Notes under the pieces: generated by a model
Told to the model about the DNA's origin: nothing
Seen by the model: the letters and a program-made list of their open reading frames with translations, nothing else
Database searches by the model: none
Assembly (NCBI RefSeq): GCF_022549675.1
Contig: NZ_JAKZGR010000004.1
Location: 186,001-250,000, forward strand
DNA length: 64,000 nt
Source: Belliella kenyensis
GTDB lineage: Bacteria; Bacteroidota; Bacteroidia; Cytophagales; Cyclobacteriaceae
Direction: 5' to 3'
Translations under genes and position numbers: made by a program
In this document: one piece after another, positions 35,712-45,500 of the stretch
Layout of the letters: each line of letters begins with the position of its first letter
Position numbering within the stretch: position 1 is the first letter of the stretch

Positions 35712-37040
35712 ATGGATTTTTATAAAAATTCTCCGCTGCCAAATCTTCCAAAGTCTGACTTACCAAAGGTCGTCATCATAGGTGCTGGATTTGCAGGTCT
35801 GAAAATGGCTCGAAAACTTATGGGTAAACCATTCCAGGTTTTACTTTTGGACAAAAATAACTACCACCAATTCCAACCTCTGTTTTATCAAGTTGCAACT
35901 TCTGGACTTGAGCCTAGTGCCATTTCTTTTCCATTGAGAAAAGTCTTTCACCATTCTAAAAATGTAACTTTTAGAATGGCCGAAGCCAAACAAATTGACC
36001 AAGAGAATAATAGACTGTATACTAATGTGGGCTATGTAGATTATGATTATTTGGTATTGGCTCTCGGAACTGACACCAATTTTTTTGGATTAAAAAATGT
36101 GGAGGCTAAAAGTAGCCCAATGAAGTCTGTCTCTGAAGCCCTGTACATTAGAAATAAAATAATTGCAAACTATGAGACAGCCATCAATGTAGCAGACGTA
36201 AACGAACGAAAACCTATCATGAACATCGTCATTGTAGGTGGTGGACCTACTGGGGTGGAGCTGGCAGGTGCTGTTGCTGAGTTGAGAAATAATGTCTTCC
36301 CTAAAGATTATCCTGAGCTAAGTTTCAAAAATATGAAAGTGGTCTTGATCGAAGCAGGGCCAAATTTACTGGCTAGTATGTCAGATATCGCCAAAGAGAA
36401 GGCCAAATCTTATCTTGAAAATCTAGGTGTAGATGTAATGCTCGACACCCAAGTATCCGACTATGATGGAGAATTGGTCTATCTCAAAGGAAAAGAAAGT
36501 ATAAAGACTAAAACTTTGCTTTGGGCCGCAGGAGTCAAAGCAAATAGAATCAAAGGCTTGATAGAAGACCAAGTTCTTCCTAACGGGAGATTGGTAGTAG
36601 ACCATTACAACAAATTGACTTGTTCTGAGAATATATTTGTTTTGGGCGATATGGCTCTGATGATCACCGATGAGTATCCCAATGGTCATCCCCAAATTGC
36701 TCAAGTTGCGCTTCAACAAGGTAATAATCTCGCCAACAACCTCATCAATAACCCAAATGGGAAAAATTGGAAACCTTTCCAATACAAAGACCTTGGATCG
36801 ATGGCTACCATTGGTAGAAAGCTTGCAGTCGTAGATTTGCCTTTTGTGAAATTCCAAGGTCTTCTCGCTTGGCTAACATGGCTTTTTGTACACCTTATGG
36901 CTATCCTAGGCGTGAAAAATAAGCTCTTCATTTTCATAAACTGGGCATGGAACTACCTGGCATTTGACCCAAGCCTGAGACTTTTGATTAGACCAAAAAT
37001 GCCAAATAAGGAAGAGAAAGAAGAGTTAGTGGAGTCTTAA
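35712..37040 (+). CDS. type II NADH:quinone oxidoreductase-like FAD-dependent oxidoreductase
   Basis: 442 residues with two Rossmann folds: FAD-binding VVIIGAGFAGLKMARKL (about residue 20) and NAD-binding IVIVGGGPTGVELAGAVAEL (about residue 176), plus FVLGDMALM. The C-terminus has a membrane-associating hydrophobic part (WLTWLFVHLMAILGVKNKLFIFINWAWNYLAF), as in NDH-2 enzymes. It probably feeds electrons from NADH to menaquinone without proton pumping. Complete; single gene unit. Confidence 0.9.
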   Translation: MDFYKNSPLPNLPKSDLPKVVIIGAGFAGLKMARKLMGKPFQVLLLDKNNYHQFQPLFYQVATSGLEPSAISFPLRKVFHHSKNVTFRMAEAKQIDQENNRLYTNVGYVDYDYLVLALGTDTNFFGLKNVEAKSSPMKSVSEALYIRNKIIANYETAINVADVNERKPIMNIVIVGGGPTGVELAGAVAELRNNVFPKDYPELSFKNMKVVLIEAGPNLLASMSDIAKEKAKSYLENLGVDVMLDTQVSDYDGELVYLKGKESIKTKTLLWAAGVKANRIKGLIEDQVLPNGRLVVDHYNKLTCSENIFVLGDMALMITDEYPNGHPQIAQVALQQGNNLANNLINNPNGKNWKPFQYKDLGSMATIGRKLAVVDLPFVKFQGLLAWLTWLFVHLMAILGVKNKLFIFINWAWNYLAFDPSLRLLIRPKMPNKEEKEELVES

Positions 37041-37399
37041 TCCCAATTCTCTTACGTTTACTTTTTCTTTATTTGCGGGTATTTTTACCCAAAAAAATAA
37101 TGACTTCAAGGCAAAATGCTTTGAAGTCAACTTCCACACCTCATGCATTGTCTTTGGAAAATAGAAAAAGGTCTACTATCAAACCTATTAGAATAAACTA
37201 GAATGATTGCTAAATCATCTAAGATCAGCATGTTAATTTTTTGCTAAAATGTTAATTTACTTTAAATTATGTATGATCTCATGAATTCATGCCTTATATT
37301 AACAATCATTTTAGTTTTTGGCCATGAAAGATTTTGATTGTCGTGATATGTGGGAGATGCTAAAAACTTTTACTTCAATAAATCACACAATCAAACACC
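37041..37399. other. intergenic region with a hairpin, upstream of the DUF4221 array
   Basis: 359 bases. A hairpin GACTTCAA...TTGAAGTC (37102-37128) without a T run follows the NADH dehydrogenase gene; a smaller GGGTA/TACCC hairpin sits just before it (37079-37090). The rest is AT-rich and should hold the promoter of the lipoprotein operon, but no clear consensus was found. Confidence 0.4.
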
Positions 37400-38530
37400 A
37401 TGAAAAACCTTTATCTCATTATCCTATCCATTCTAGTTGTTTCCTGTGGGAAATCTGGTGATGCCCTTCATTCTTCAAGCTTTGATGATATCACTATCAG
37501 CATGGACACCGTCATTGTAGATTCCAAAGATCAAATCCTTATGGCAGCAACAAGCTCCTATGGATATTCTTACAGCGATGATTTAGATAAGCTTTTCTAT
37601 TGGGATGGAAGCTCAGCAAGTATGGAGATCATAGACCTTGATCTCATGGAACTAGTAGAAAAGAAGGGATTTGAAAAAGAAGGGCCAAATGGAGTAGGTC
37701 AATATGCTTATAGCTCCAAATATATAAATGATGAAATATTTGCAGTAGGTGAATGGAACGAGGTAAAAATCATTGACTTTGATGGAAAAGTCAAAAAAAG
37801 GATCAAGCTTGAAGACGATTGGATTAAGGAAAAGTTAGATGAGTCAGAGTCTTTGACTCCATTGGTTTTTTCATCTGACGGTAAATTTATGTATTGTGCC
37901 ATCACAAATTTCTCTAAGATTAATTCCAATATCGTAGAAGTTGATTTAGAGAATAATACCACCAAGATTTTTGAATTGCCCGAATTTGATAAGCGAGAGA
38001 ATTTCAGAGTAACTTTCAAATACGATGGTGGTGGAATGTCTATGTATGCACCTTGGATATCTACCTTGAAAAACAATGGTAAGATCATTTTTACTTCGGA
38101 CGCATTTAGCAATATGTATGTCTACGATCATGCTACAGACTCTGTCACCTTTGAAATGATCACTTATAAACTCACTCCAAATGAGAAAATGGGCACTTAC
38201 CCTAAAGAAGTCCATAGCCCAGAATCATTTCAAGAAGAAATGAACAAAATCAATCAGGAAATTTCCTTTTCTCTACCTCTTTGGGATGATAAAAATAAAG
38301 TATTCTACCGCTTCTCTCACTATACTAAGCCTAAACTCAGTGATGACGAGGAGGCCAAATACAATGTCTTTTTGAGTATCCTTGATCAAAGCTTCGAAGT
38401 AGTGGGAGAAAAGGATATCAGCGAACATTTCAAATCCAGACCTCAAGCACTGTTTGTCAAAGATGGGCTGATTTACAATTACTTGAATGTAGATGATGAA
38501 TTGGGCTTTGTGAGGGTTAAAATCAATTGA
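37400..38530 (+). CDS. DUF4221-type lipoprotein, tandem copy 1
   Basis: 376 residues. The N-terminus is a lipoprotein signal (LILSILVVSCGKSG, lipobox Cys near residue 16). The body resembles a beta-propeller-like family annotated DUF4221 in Bacteroidota: signature FEKEGPNGVGQYAY after an EIIDLDL(M/K)EL strand, and a C-terminus FVKDGLIYNYLNVDDELGFVRVKIN. It is likely anchored in the outer or inner membrane facing the periplasm. It begins a run of three paralogues on the plus strand (19- and 7-base gaps). No substrate or partner can be named. Confidence 0.8.
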   Translation: MKNLYLIILSILVVSCGKSGDALHSSSFDDITISMDTVIVDSKDQILMAATSSYGYSYSDDLDKLFYWDGSSASMEIIDLDLMELVEKKGFEKEGPNGVGQYAYSSKYINDEIFAVGEWNEVKIIDFDGKVKKRIKLEDDWIKEKLDESESLTPLVFSSDGKFMYCAITNFSKINSNIVEVDLENNTTKIFELPEFDKRENFRVTFKYDGGGMSMYAPWISTLKNNGKIIFTSDAFSNMYVYDHATDSVTFEMITYKLTPNEKMGTYPKEVHSPESFQEEMNKINQEISFSLPLWDDKNKVFYRFSHYTKPKLSDDEEAKYNVFLSILDQSFEVVGEKDISEHFKSRPQALFVKDGLIYNYLNVDDELGFVRVKIN

Positions 38531-38549
38531 TTATTAAATAGCTAAGCAG

Positions 38550-39689
38550 TTGATGAAAAACCTACTAATTGTGATCGCTTTTATATTTTTGATTTCTTGC
38601 AAAGAGAAGAAATCTGGAATCTACGGCAATACTTACGACGAAATTCAGATAACTATGGACACTGTAGTCATTGACTCCAAAGATAAAATCACGATGGCGG
38701 TGACCAGTTTTCCAAATTTTCCCCAAAATTCTGATCAAAATAAACTTTACTTCTGGCATGGTAGAACTGCCAGTTTGGAAATCATAGATTTGGATAAGCT
38801 TGAACTCATTGAAAAGAGGGAATTCGAAAAAGAAGGGCCCAATGGAGTAGGTCAAAATGCCAATCAAGGGTTCATTTTAGGCGACCACTCACTTGCTTTG
38901 ATCGACTGGGAACAAGTAACATTAGTCGATTTGGAAGGAAATGTCCAAGAGAGGATCAATTTAAATGATGATTGGATAAAGGATGGATTAGATGATAATG
39001 AGTCATTGGCGATACTTGGTTTTTCTGAAGATGGGGATTTGATGTTCTGTAGCATCAAAACTTTTTCAAGATTGAATTCCAATATAGTGAAAGTAGATTT
39101 GAAGAATAAAACTACACAATTACTTGAGCTGTCAGCGTATGACAAAAGGGAAAACCTCCGGATCACACATAAAATAGAAAGAAATGGAAGCACTTCAATG
39201 CTTACAATTTCACCGAGCCTTGAGTTTGAAAAAAGTCACCATAAAGTTATTTTTTGGTCAGATGCCTTCAATAGCATTTATGTCTACGATCCCATGACCG
39301 ATTCACTAAACTTCAAGACAATCACCAGTACACTTACACCAAACGAGAAAATTGGAAATTTCAAAAATGATGTTACTTCCGATGAGTCTATGCAAGAAGA
39401 AATTCAAAAATACTTCTTAGAAATGACCTTTTCAAAGCTCTTAAGGGATGATAAAAACAAAGTATATTACAGATTTTCATCATATAATTTGCCCCAAGTA
39501 GCCGAAGAAAGCTTAAAAGGAAGAGTCTTTTTTAACATATTAAACGAGGCTTTTGAGGTCATTGGGGAAAAGGAAGTATCGGATTTGTTTAAAACTGTAC
39601 CCACAGCTCAATTTGTCAAAGACGGATTAATTTATTGTTTTCTCAATGTGAATGACGAGTTGGGGTATATGAGGATGACCATTAACTAA
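38550..39689 (+). CDS. DUF4221-type lipoprotein, tandem copy 2
   Basis: 379 residues with lipobox LISCKE (Cys near residue 17). It is clearly paralogous to copy 1 along its entire length: MDTVVIDSKDKITMAVTSF, FEKEGPNGVGQNAN, LNDDWIKDGLDDNESL, WSDAFNSIYVYDPMTDSL, and a C-terminus FVKDGLIYCFLNVNDELGYMRMTIN. Copies 1 and 2 resemble each other more than they do copy 3. Same operon; function unknown. Confidence 0.8.
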   Translation: MMKNLLIVIAFIFLISCKEKKSGIYGNTYDEIQITMDTVVIDSKDKITMAVTSFPNFPQNSDQNKLYFWHGRTASLEIIDLDKLELIEKREFEKEGPNGVGQNANQGFILGDHSLALIDWEQVTLVDLEGNVQERINLNDDWIKDGLDDNESLAILGFSEDGDLMFCSIKTFSRLNSNIVKVDLKNKTTQLLELSAYDKRENLRITHKIERNGSTSMLTISPSLEFEKSHHKVIFWSDAFNSIYVYDPMTDSLNFKTITSTLTPNEKIGNFKNDVTSDESMQEEIQKYFLEMTFSKLLRDDKNKVYYRFSSYNLPQVAEESLKGRVFFNILNEAFEVIGEKEVSDLFKTVPTAQFVKDGLIYCFLNVNDELGYMRMTIN

Positions 39690-39696
39690 TGTAAAG

Positions 39697-40827
39697 ATGA
39701 AAAAAATTATAATTGGATTGATTTCAGGACTGATCATAGTGACAGCTTGCTCTACTGAGAAAAACGAATCTTCGGAGAGTTTTGAGTTTAACCTCACTAT
39801 GGATACGGTGGTGGTTGATCCAGGAGAAGGACAAATTGATTTACGATATGGGCTCAGCTATCCCGAGCTTTCAAATGATGGAAAATTTCTCTTCAATTAT
39901 GTTTTTAATTCATCCAAATTTGATAAAATCAATTTAGAGTCATTGACCCTAGAAAAAACACTTCAGTTTGAGAGAGAAGGGCCTAATGGGATGGGGTCCT
40001 ATATCGGTGGCTACTCCTTGACATCTGAAGAGCAAATTATGATCTGGTCCTATGGTCTCTTCGCAGTTTTTGACGAGTCGGGTAAAAAAGTGAAGGACCT
40101 AAACCTAGATAAATTTGGACCACAAGAAATCCAAGGTGCATCATCCTTTCCTATGGGATTGGTCGAACACCCTAATGATCCTTCACAGATTTATGGCTTT
40201 TTTATCAAAAGTGAGCCAAATGAATTTTTCCTCATGAAATTTGATTTGGAAAAAGAAACTTATCATAAAATTCCATTACCTGAGACAGAAAAGCTTGATG
40301 AATTCAACATGGAATTTACCTCTGGTGGTGCATTTAGTGTTGTTCCTTTTCCAATATTCAATGCTGGAAGAATTATTATGACCAATGATGCTTTCAATGA
40401 GGCTTATGTTTATGATATACCTTTAGATTCTTTGTATTTGATTCCTTGGGATAGCAAGCTTACAGATAATAAAAATGAAACTGAAATGCCCTCAAAAGTG
40501 GATTTAGAAAAAGGTATGGTCTTTAGAAGAAAGTTTTTTGAATCCATAAACTTTATGACTCCAAAATGGGATCCGGTTTCACAACAGTTTGCTCGATTGT
40601 CCTACATAAACAAGTATGGCGAAGAGCTAGATGAATATGGAGATCCAAATTTCTTAAGATCAGAAGTTTTTTTAACCCTCTTGGATAAAAATCTAAAAAT
40701 CATCAATGAAACAAAATTAGAGCATTACACTAAGGAACCATCCAGATATTTCTTTTTAAACAATACCATTTGGCTTTATGAAAACATTGACGATGAATTG
40801 GGATTTGTAAGGATAAAAATTGATTGA
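39697..40827 (+). CDS. DUF4221-type lipoprotein, tandem copy 3
   Basis: 376 residues with lipobox VTACST (Cys near residue 18). The more divergent member of the trio: FEREGPNGMGSYIGGYS, MTNDAFNEAYVYDIPLDSL, and tail LYENIDDELGFVRIKID. The last 15 codons and following hairpin are repeated almost base for base at 42243, after the inserted ATPase gene. It is followed by a hairpin that may end the operon (40860-40891). Confidence 0.8.
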   Translation: MKKIIIGLISGLIIVTACSTEKNESSESFEFNLTMDTVVVDPGEGQIDLRYGLSYPELSNDGKFLFNYVFNSSKFDKINLESLTLEKTLQFEREGPNGMGSYIGGYSLTSEEQIMIWSYGLFAVFDESGKKVKDLNLDKFGPQEIQGASSFPMGLVEHPNDPSQIYGFFIKSEPNEFFLMKFDLEKETYHKIPLPETEKLDEFNMEFTSGGAFSVVPFPIFNAGRIIMTNDAFNEAYVYDIPLDSLYLIPWDSKLTDNKNETEMPSKVDLEKGMVFRRKFFESINFMTPKWDPVSQQFARLSYINKYGEELDEYGDPNFLRSEVFLTLLDKNLKIINETKLEHYTKEPSRYFFLNNTIWLYENIDDELGFVRIKID

Positions 40828-40891
40828 CGACTTATAAAGTATAACCATACGATTGTACGGCTTGCTGTCCGATGAGGGGACAGTTGCAAGC
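40787..40891. repeat. direct repeat, copy A: 3' end of DUF4221 copy 3 plus hairpin
   Basis: The end of the coding sequence (from ENIDDELGF onward) and the downstream hairpin CTGTCC-GATGAGG-GGACAG with outer GCTTG/CAAGC stem (40860-40891) recur at 42243-42356. The coding part is nearly identical; the untranslated part has drifted but keeps the hairpin. Confidence 0.75.
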
Positions 40892-40998
40892 TAAGTTCGT
40901 TCATATCGAATCAATTTTATGTCGGAAGATTGAAGTTAATCCCTATTTCATACCCAATTGTGAAAGCTAGTCTATAGAACAATATTTGCACTTTACAT

Positions 40999-41049
40999 TG
41001 AGCATTTTATTAAAAAATTGCTCATTTTGTTGTGCGTTTTTTATATTTG
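40999..41049 (+). promoter_or_regulatory. promoter with inverted repeat in front of the AAA ATPase gene
   Basis: TATATTTG (41042-41049) is a perfect Bacteroidota -7 box, with TTG at 41018-41020 as -33. The -33 lies in the right arm of an inverted repeat, TGAGCA (40999-41004) and TGCTCA (41019-41024). The predicted leader is about 15 bases. The overlap suggests that a bound protein would block transcription. Confidence 0.5.
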
Positions 41050-41070
41050 TAAAAATAGCATACTACTAAA

Positions 41071-42240
41071 ATGGAAATATTATACCAGAAATTTGAAATC
41101 CTCTTGCAGAATACAACAACGGATTTCAAACGATATTTATATGATAGAGTCTCTTGGGATAGTCGCATGATTGGCATTATAGGTCCTCGTGGTGTAGGCA
41201 AAACCACTTTGATTCTACAACATATAAAGCTAAACCTAAACAGTAAAAATGCATTGTATGTCTCAGCAGACGATATGTATTTCAGTGAGAATAAACTAAT
41301 TGAGTTAGCAGACGAGTTTTATAAAAATGCAGGAGAATATTTGTTCATTGATGAGATTCATAAATACGCCAATTGGTCGCGAGAATTAAAAAATATTTAT
41401 GATTCATTTCCTTCACTAAAAATTGTATTCACAGGCTCTTCAGTACTAGATATACTTAAGGGTTCTTCCGATTTAAGCCGTCGTGCAATAATCTATAAAT
41501 TACAAGGCCTTTCATTCCGGGAATACTTAAATTTCTTTCATAACTACGACTTTAAAGCCTATTCTTTACAACAGATTATTAATAATGAGGTTAAACTCGA
41601 CAAGATTAAACATCCCATTCCACTATTTAAAGACTATTTGAAACGTGGATATTATCCATTTGGTGTTGAAAATGAGATGGATCTGCGTTTAGGACTAATA
41701 ATTGTACAAACGTTAGAAACTGACATCCCCCAATACGCTAACTTAAATGTTGGAACCAGTAGAAAACTAAAAAGATTGCTTTCAATTATTGCTGAAAGCG
41801 TACCATTTAAACCCAATATGTCCAAAATTGCTGCAATGATTAACGTAAGTCGAAATTCTTTGGACGATTATTTTCTATATATGGAGCATGCAGGCCTTAT
41901 TGGACAATTACGAGAAGAAACGGGTGGAATTAGAGGACTAGGAAAGGTCGACAAAGTTTACTTAGACAATGTAAATATCCTGTTTAATTTGGTTGGTAAT
42001 AAATCAAATATAGGAAATATAAGGGAAACTTTCTTTTACAATCAAATGCGAGTGAACAATGAAGCAACATCTTCAAAATCAGCAGATTTTGTAATAGATG
42101 ATTATACATTTGAAGTTGGTGGGAGCAACAAACAGCAAAAACAAATCAAGAAAGACGGTAAATCATTTGTGGTAAAAGATGATATCGAATTTGGTTACCT
42201 CAATGTAATCCCACTTTGGTCTTTTGGCATGAATTATTAA
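41071..42240 (+). CDS. AAA ATPase of the AAA_14/DUF4143-like family
   Basis: 389 residues. Walker A GPRGVGKTT (about 38-46), Walker B EYLFIDEIHK (about 88-97), sensor-like VFTGSSVLD, then a long C-terminal part with a winged-helix-like segment (MSKIAAMINVSRNSLDDYFLYMEHAGLIGQL) and a possible PD-(D/E)xK-like end (SADFVIDDYTFEVGGS). This is the layout of Bacteroidota ATPases of unknown role. The gene abuts, with no spacing, a leftover DUF4221 tail, so it has replaced or been inserted in front of a fourth paralogue. Its base use does not stand out strongly. Confidence 0.85.
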   Translation: MEILYQKFEILLQNTTTDFKRYLYDRVSWDSRMIGIIGPRGVGKTTLILQHIKLNLNSKNALYVSADDMYFSENKLIELADEFYKNAGEYLFIDEIHKYANWSRELKNIYDSFPSLKIVFTGSSVLDILKGSSDLSRRAIIYKLQGLSFREYLNFFHNYDFKAYSLQQIINNEVKLDKIKHPIPLFKDYLKRGYYPFGVENEMDLRLGLIIVQTLETDIPQYANLNVGTSRKLKRLLSIIAESVPFKPNMSKIAAMINVSRNSLDDYFLYMEHAGLIGQLREETGGIRGLGKVDKVYLDNVNILFNLVGNKSNIGNIRETFFYNQMRVNNEATSSKSADFVIDDYTFEVGGSNKQQKQIKKDGKSFVVKDDIEFGYLNVIPLWSFGMNY

Positions 42241-42293
42241 TTGAAAATATTGACGATGAATTGGGATTTGTAAGGATAAAACTTGATAGATAG
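42241..42293 (+). pseudogene. 3' remnant of a fourth DUF4221 lipoprotein gene
   Basis: Immediately after the ATPase stop codon comes GAA AAT ATT GAC..., reading ENIDDELGFVRIKLDR and a stop, nearly identical to the end of DUF4221 copy 3 (ENIDDELGFVRIKID). Nothing else of the gene remains. It is not translated unless by read-through. Confidence 0.8.
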
Positions 42294-42356
42294 CTCATAA
42301 AGCTATACCGAACATTTATGTCTATTGTGCGGCTCACTGTCCGAAGAGGGGACAGT
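42243..42356. repeat. direct repeat, copy B: DUF4221 tail plus hairpin
   Basis: Second copy of the repeat described at 40787-40891: coding tail and hairpin ACTGTCC-GAAGAGG-GGACAGT (42336-42356). The ATPase gene lies between the two copies. Confidence 0.75.
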
Positions 42357-42597
42357 TGCAAACCTATTTAAAAGCAGATATCTGGATATTTAAATACAAC
42401 ATTCTTAAATTCAAACTGTTACCAAATTCACTGTATTGATGGCACTAAATTTTCAATAGCTTCCGAATCTCAATATCTCAATGCTGACCACTTGCTTTCG
42501 ATCAAATTCTGTAATTTGAGATAAAATTTATCAAAGGTTCAGTCCATTGCTACATATTCCAGTTCCGTAGCGTGGATTACATTTAACCCAAATATTA
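42294..42597. other. intergenic region upstream of the tricorn-like protease gene
   Basis: 304 bases. The first 63 hold the repeat-B hairpin; the rest is AT-rich and must hold the promoter of the protease gene. TAATTTG at about 42520 resembles part of a -7 box, but no -33 fits. Nothing else is recognised. Confidence 0.4.
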
Positions 42598-45500
42598 ATG
42601 AAAAGACTGTTATTATTGATTCTATCACTATCCCCAATTGCTTCGGCATTGGCCCAATTGGATGCTAGCCTGATGCGACATCCAGATGTTTCAGACACCC
42701 ATATTGTATTCTGCTATGGAGATGATATTTGGTTGGTCGCTAAAGAAGGCGGTACTGCACACCGTCTTACTTCCCCAGAAGGCCCAGAAATGTATCCCAA
42801 GTTCTCTCCAGATGGAAGTCAAATAGCCTTTACCGCTAACTACAATGGCAACAATGATATTTACCTCATACCTTCCACTGGCGGAATTCCAAAACGCTTG
42901 ACCTATCATGGGATGTCTGACCTTGTCCTAGGGTGGACACCTGATGGCAAGTCTGTCCTTTTTTCCTCAGGTCGTGAAAGTGGCAAAGAGAGGTTTTCAC
43001 AGTTCTACACCGTACCAGTGACAGGAGGGCATCCTTCCAAGCTCGCAGTACCCTATGGAGAATTTGGATCATTTTCTCCTGATGGCAAATCTATCGCCTA
43101 CACAGATAGAAGTAGGGTAAATAGAAATTGGAAAAGATACAGAGGTGGGACGGCTCCTGATATCACAGTGTTCAACTTGGAAAACTTTCAAACAGAAAAC
43201 ATTACCTCAAATGATGCCAACGATGAACTTCCTATGTGGATCGGTGATGCCATCTTCTACATGTCAGACAATGGGCCAGAAGGAAGAAACAACCTTTGGA
43301 AATATGATATCAAAGGCAAAAATCATAGTCAATTGACTTCATTTGAGGACTTTGACATCACTTTCCCTTCTAACAGCACCAAAGAAATCGTATTTGAGGC
43401 AGGCGGCAAACTTTACCTTTACAATATTGCCTCTTCAAGTAGCAAAGAGATCCCAGTCAAAGTTATCTCTGATCAAAAAGCACTCATGCCCATCCTTACA
43501 GATGCCTCTGACTATATGCAATCTGCAAGCATTTCTCCTGATGGTAAGCGAGTATTGGTATCAGCGCGTGGTGATGTTTTCAACTTACCTGCAAGTGAAG
43601 GATTTATCACCAATGAGACCACTACAAGTGGCGTTGCAGAAAGATATCCTTCTTGGTCTCCAGATGGTAGACTATTGGCATATTGGTCAGATGCTTCAGG
43701 GGAGTACCAGCTACATGTCAAAGATTTAGAAAAGAAATCTACCAATGAGCTTACCTCCTTCAAAAAAGGATTTTACTACAATATCTACTGGTCACCGGAC
43801 AGTAAAAAGATCGTTACGATCAATCAGGCCATGGAGATCATGATGATTGATATCAACAGTGGTGCTGCGAAAGTCATTGACAAAGGCAAATACATGTTTG
43901 AAGGAAACCTACAAGGGTTTGAAGTAAACTGGTCTCCAGACAGTAGATATGTTGTCTACAGCATGTCTAAACAAAATAGAGCAACTTCAGAAATTTACCT
44001 ATACGAGCTAGCCAGTAATAAGGTCAGTCAGATTACTTCTGGCTTCTATGCAGACAATTCACCAGTATTCAGTAGAGACGGTAAGTACCTCTTCTTCACT
44101 ACGAACAGAAATTTTGACCCTCTGTATTCTGACATAGACAACACTTTCATCTATCCAAATACCACTGGAGTAGCTGTGGGTACTGTTGCGAAATCAGTTC
44201 CTTCACTGCTCACATTGAAAAATGATACCCAAGAAGTGAAAAAAAATGGTGATGATGATAAGAAAAAAGAAGATGATAAGAAGGACGAAAGCAAAGTTGA
44301 TAAAGTAACTTTTGAAGTTGAAGGATTTGAAGAGAGGCTTGAGATGCTAGACATTGAAGTAGGTAATATTGTATCATTGGCAACCACCAAAGACAAGCTG
44401 ATATACTTAAGGTACCCAAATTCAGGAAGTGCATCTGGAACTACCTCAAAGCTGGAGTTCTATGATTTTGAAGAGGAAGAATCCAAGACAATCATGGAAC
44501 GTGTAGGTAGCTACCAACTATCCGCCAATGGTAACAAACTCCTCGTAAGCTCACGAGGCCAATGGGGAGTGATAGACCCTGCTCCTGGAAAAAACATTGA
44601 AGACGCTGTACCTACCAAGGACATGAAGATAGCTGTAGTTCCGGCAGAAGAATGGAAACAAATTTTCCATGAAGTATGGAGGCTCGAAAGAGACTATTTC
44701 TATGATTCTACCTTGCATGGTGTAGATTGGGATAGTATGAAAACCAAGTATGGAGCATTAGTAGAGCAAGCTACTTCTCGAAGAGATGTTAACAATATCA
44801 TTGGAAACTTGATCGCTGAACTCAATGCTTCTCACACTTACGTAAGTGGTGGAAGTATGGAAAGTGCCAGTAGCATCAGTGTGGGTTACCTTGGAGCTGA
44901 TTTTTCTTTCGAAAATGGTGCCTACAGAATCAAAAAAATCATTAAAGGTGCGCCGTGGGATCTTGAAGTGAGGTCTCCATTACAAAAACCTGGTGTAGAT
45001 ATCAAAGAAGGTGACTACATACTTGAAATCAATGGTCAAGCTTTAGGCAATGAAAACTCCATCTATGCTGCGCTTCAAGGTCTCGCAAATAAGATAGTCC
45101 AACTAACTGTAAATAGTAATCCAAATGTATCTGGTGCTAGAAAGGTCTTGGTCAAGTCACTTCCCTCAGAAGCAAGATTGAGAAATCTAGCATGGATCAA
45201 TGGATTCAGGGAGCGCGTAGAAGAAGCAACTGATGGTAAAATCGGCTACATATTTGTCCCAAGTACGGGAGTAGATGGACAGAATGAACTCTTCCGTCAG
45301 TTCTACGGACAGATGAACAAAGAAGGATTTATCATCGATGAGCGATTCAACAACGGAGGACAGATACCAGATAGATTTATCGAACTGCTTGACAGAGGAC
45401 CATTAGCGCACTGGGCAGTAAGAGATGGGGAAGACTGGGATTGGCCACCTTCAGGAAACTTTGGGCCAAAAGTAATGCTCATCAACGGCTTCTCTGGTTC

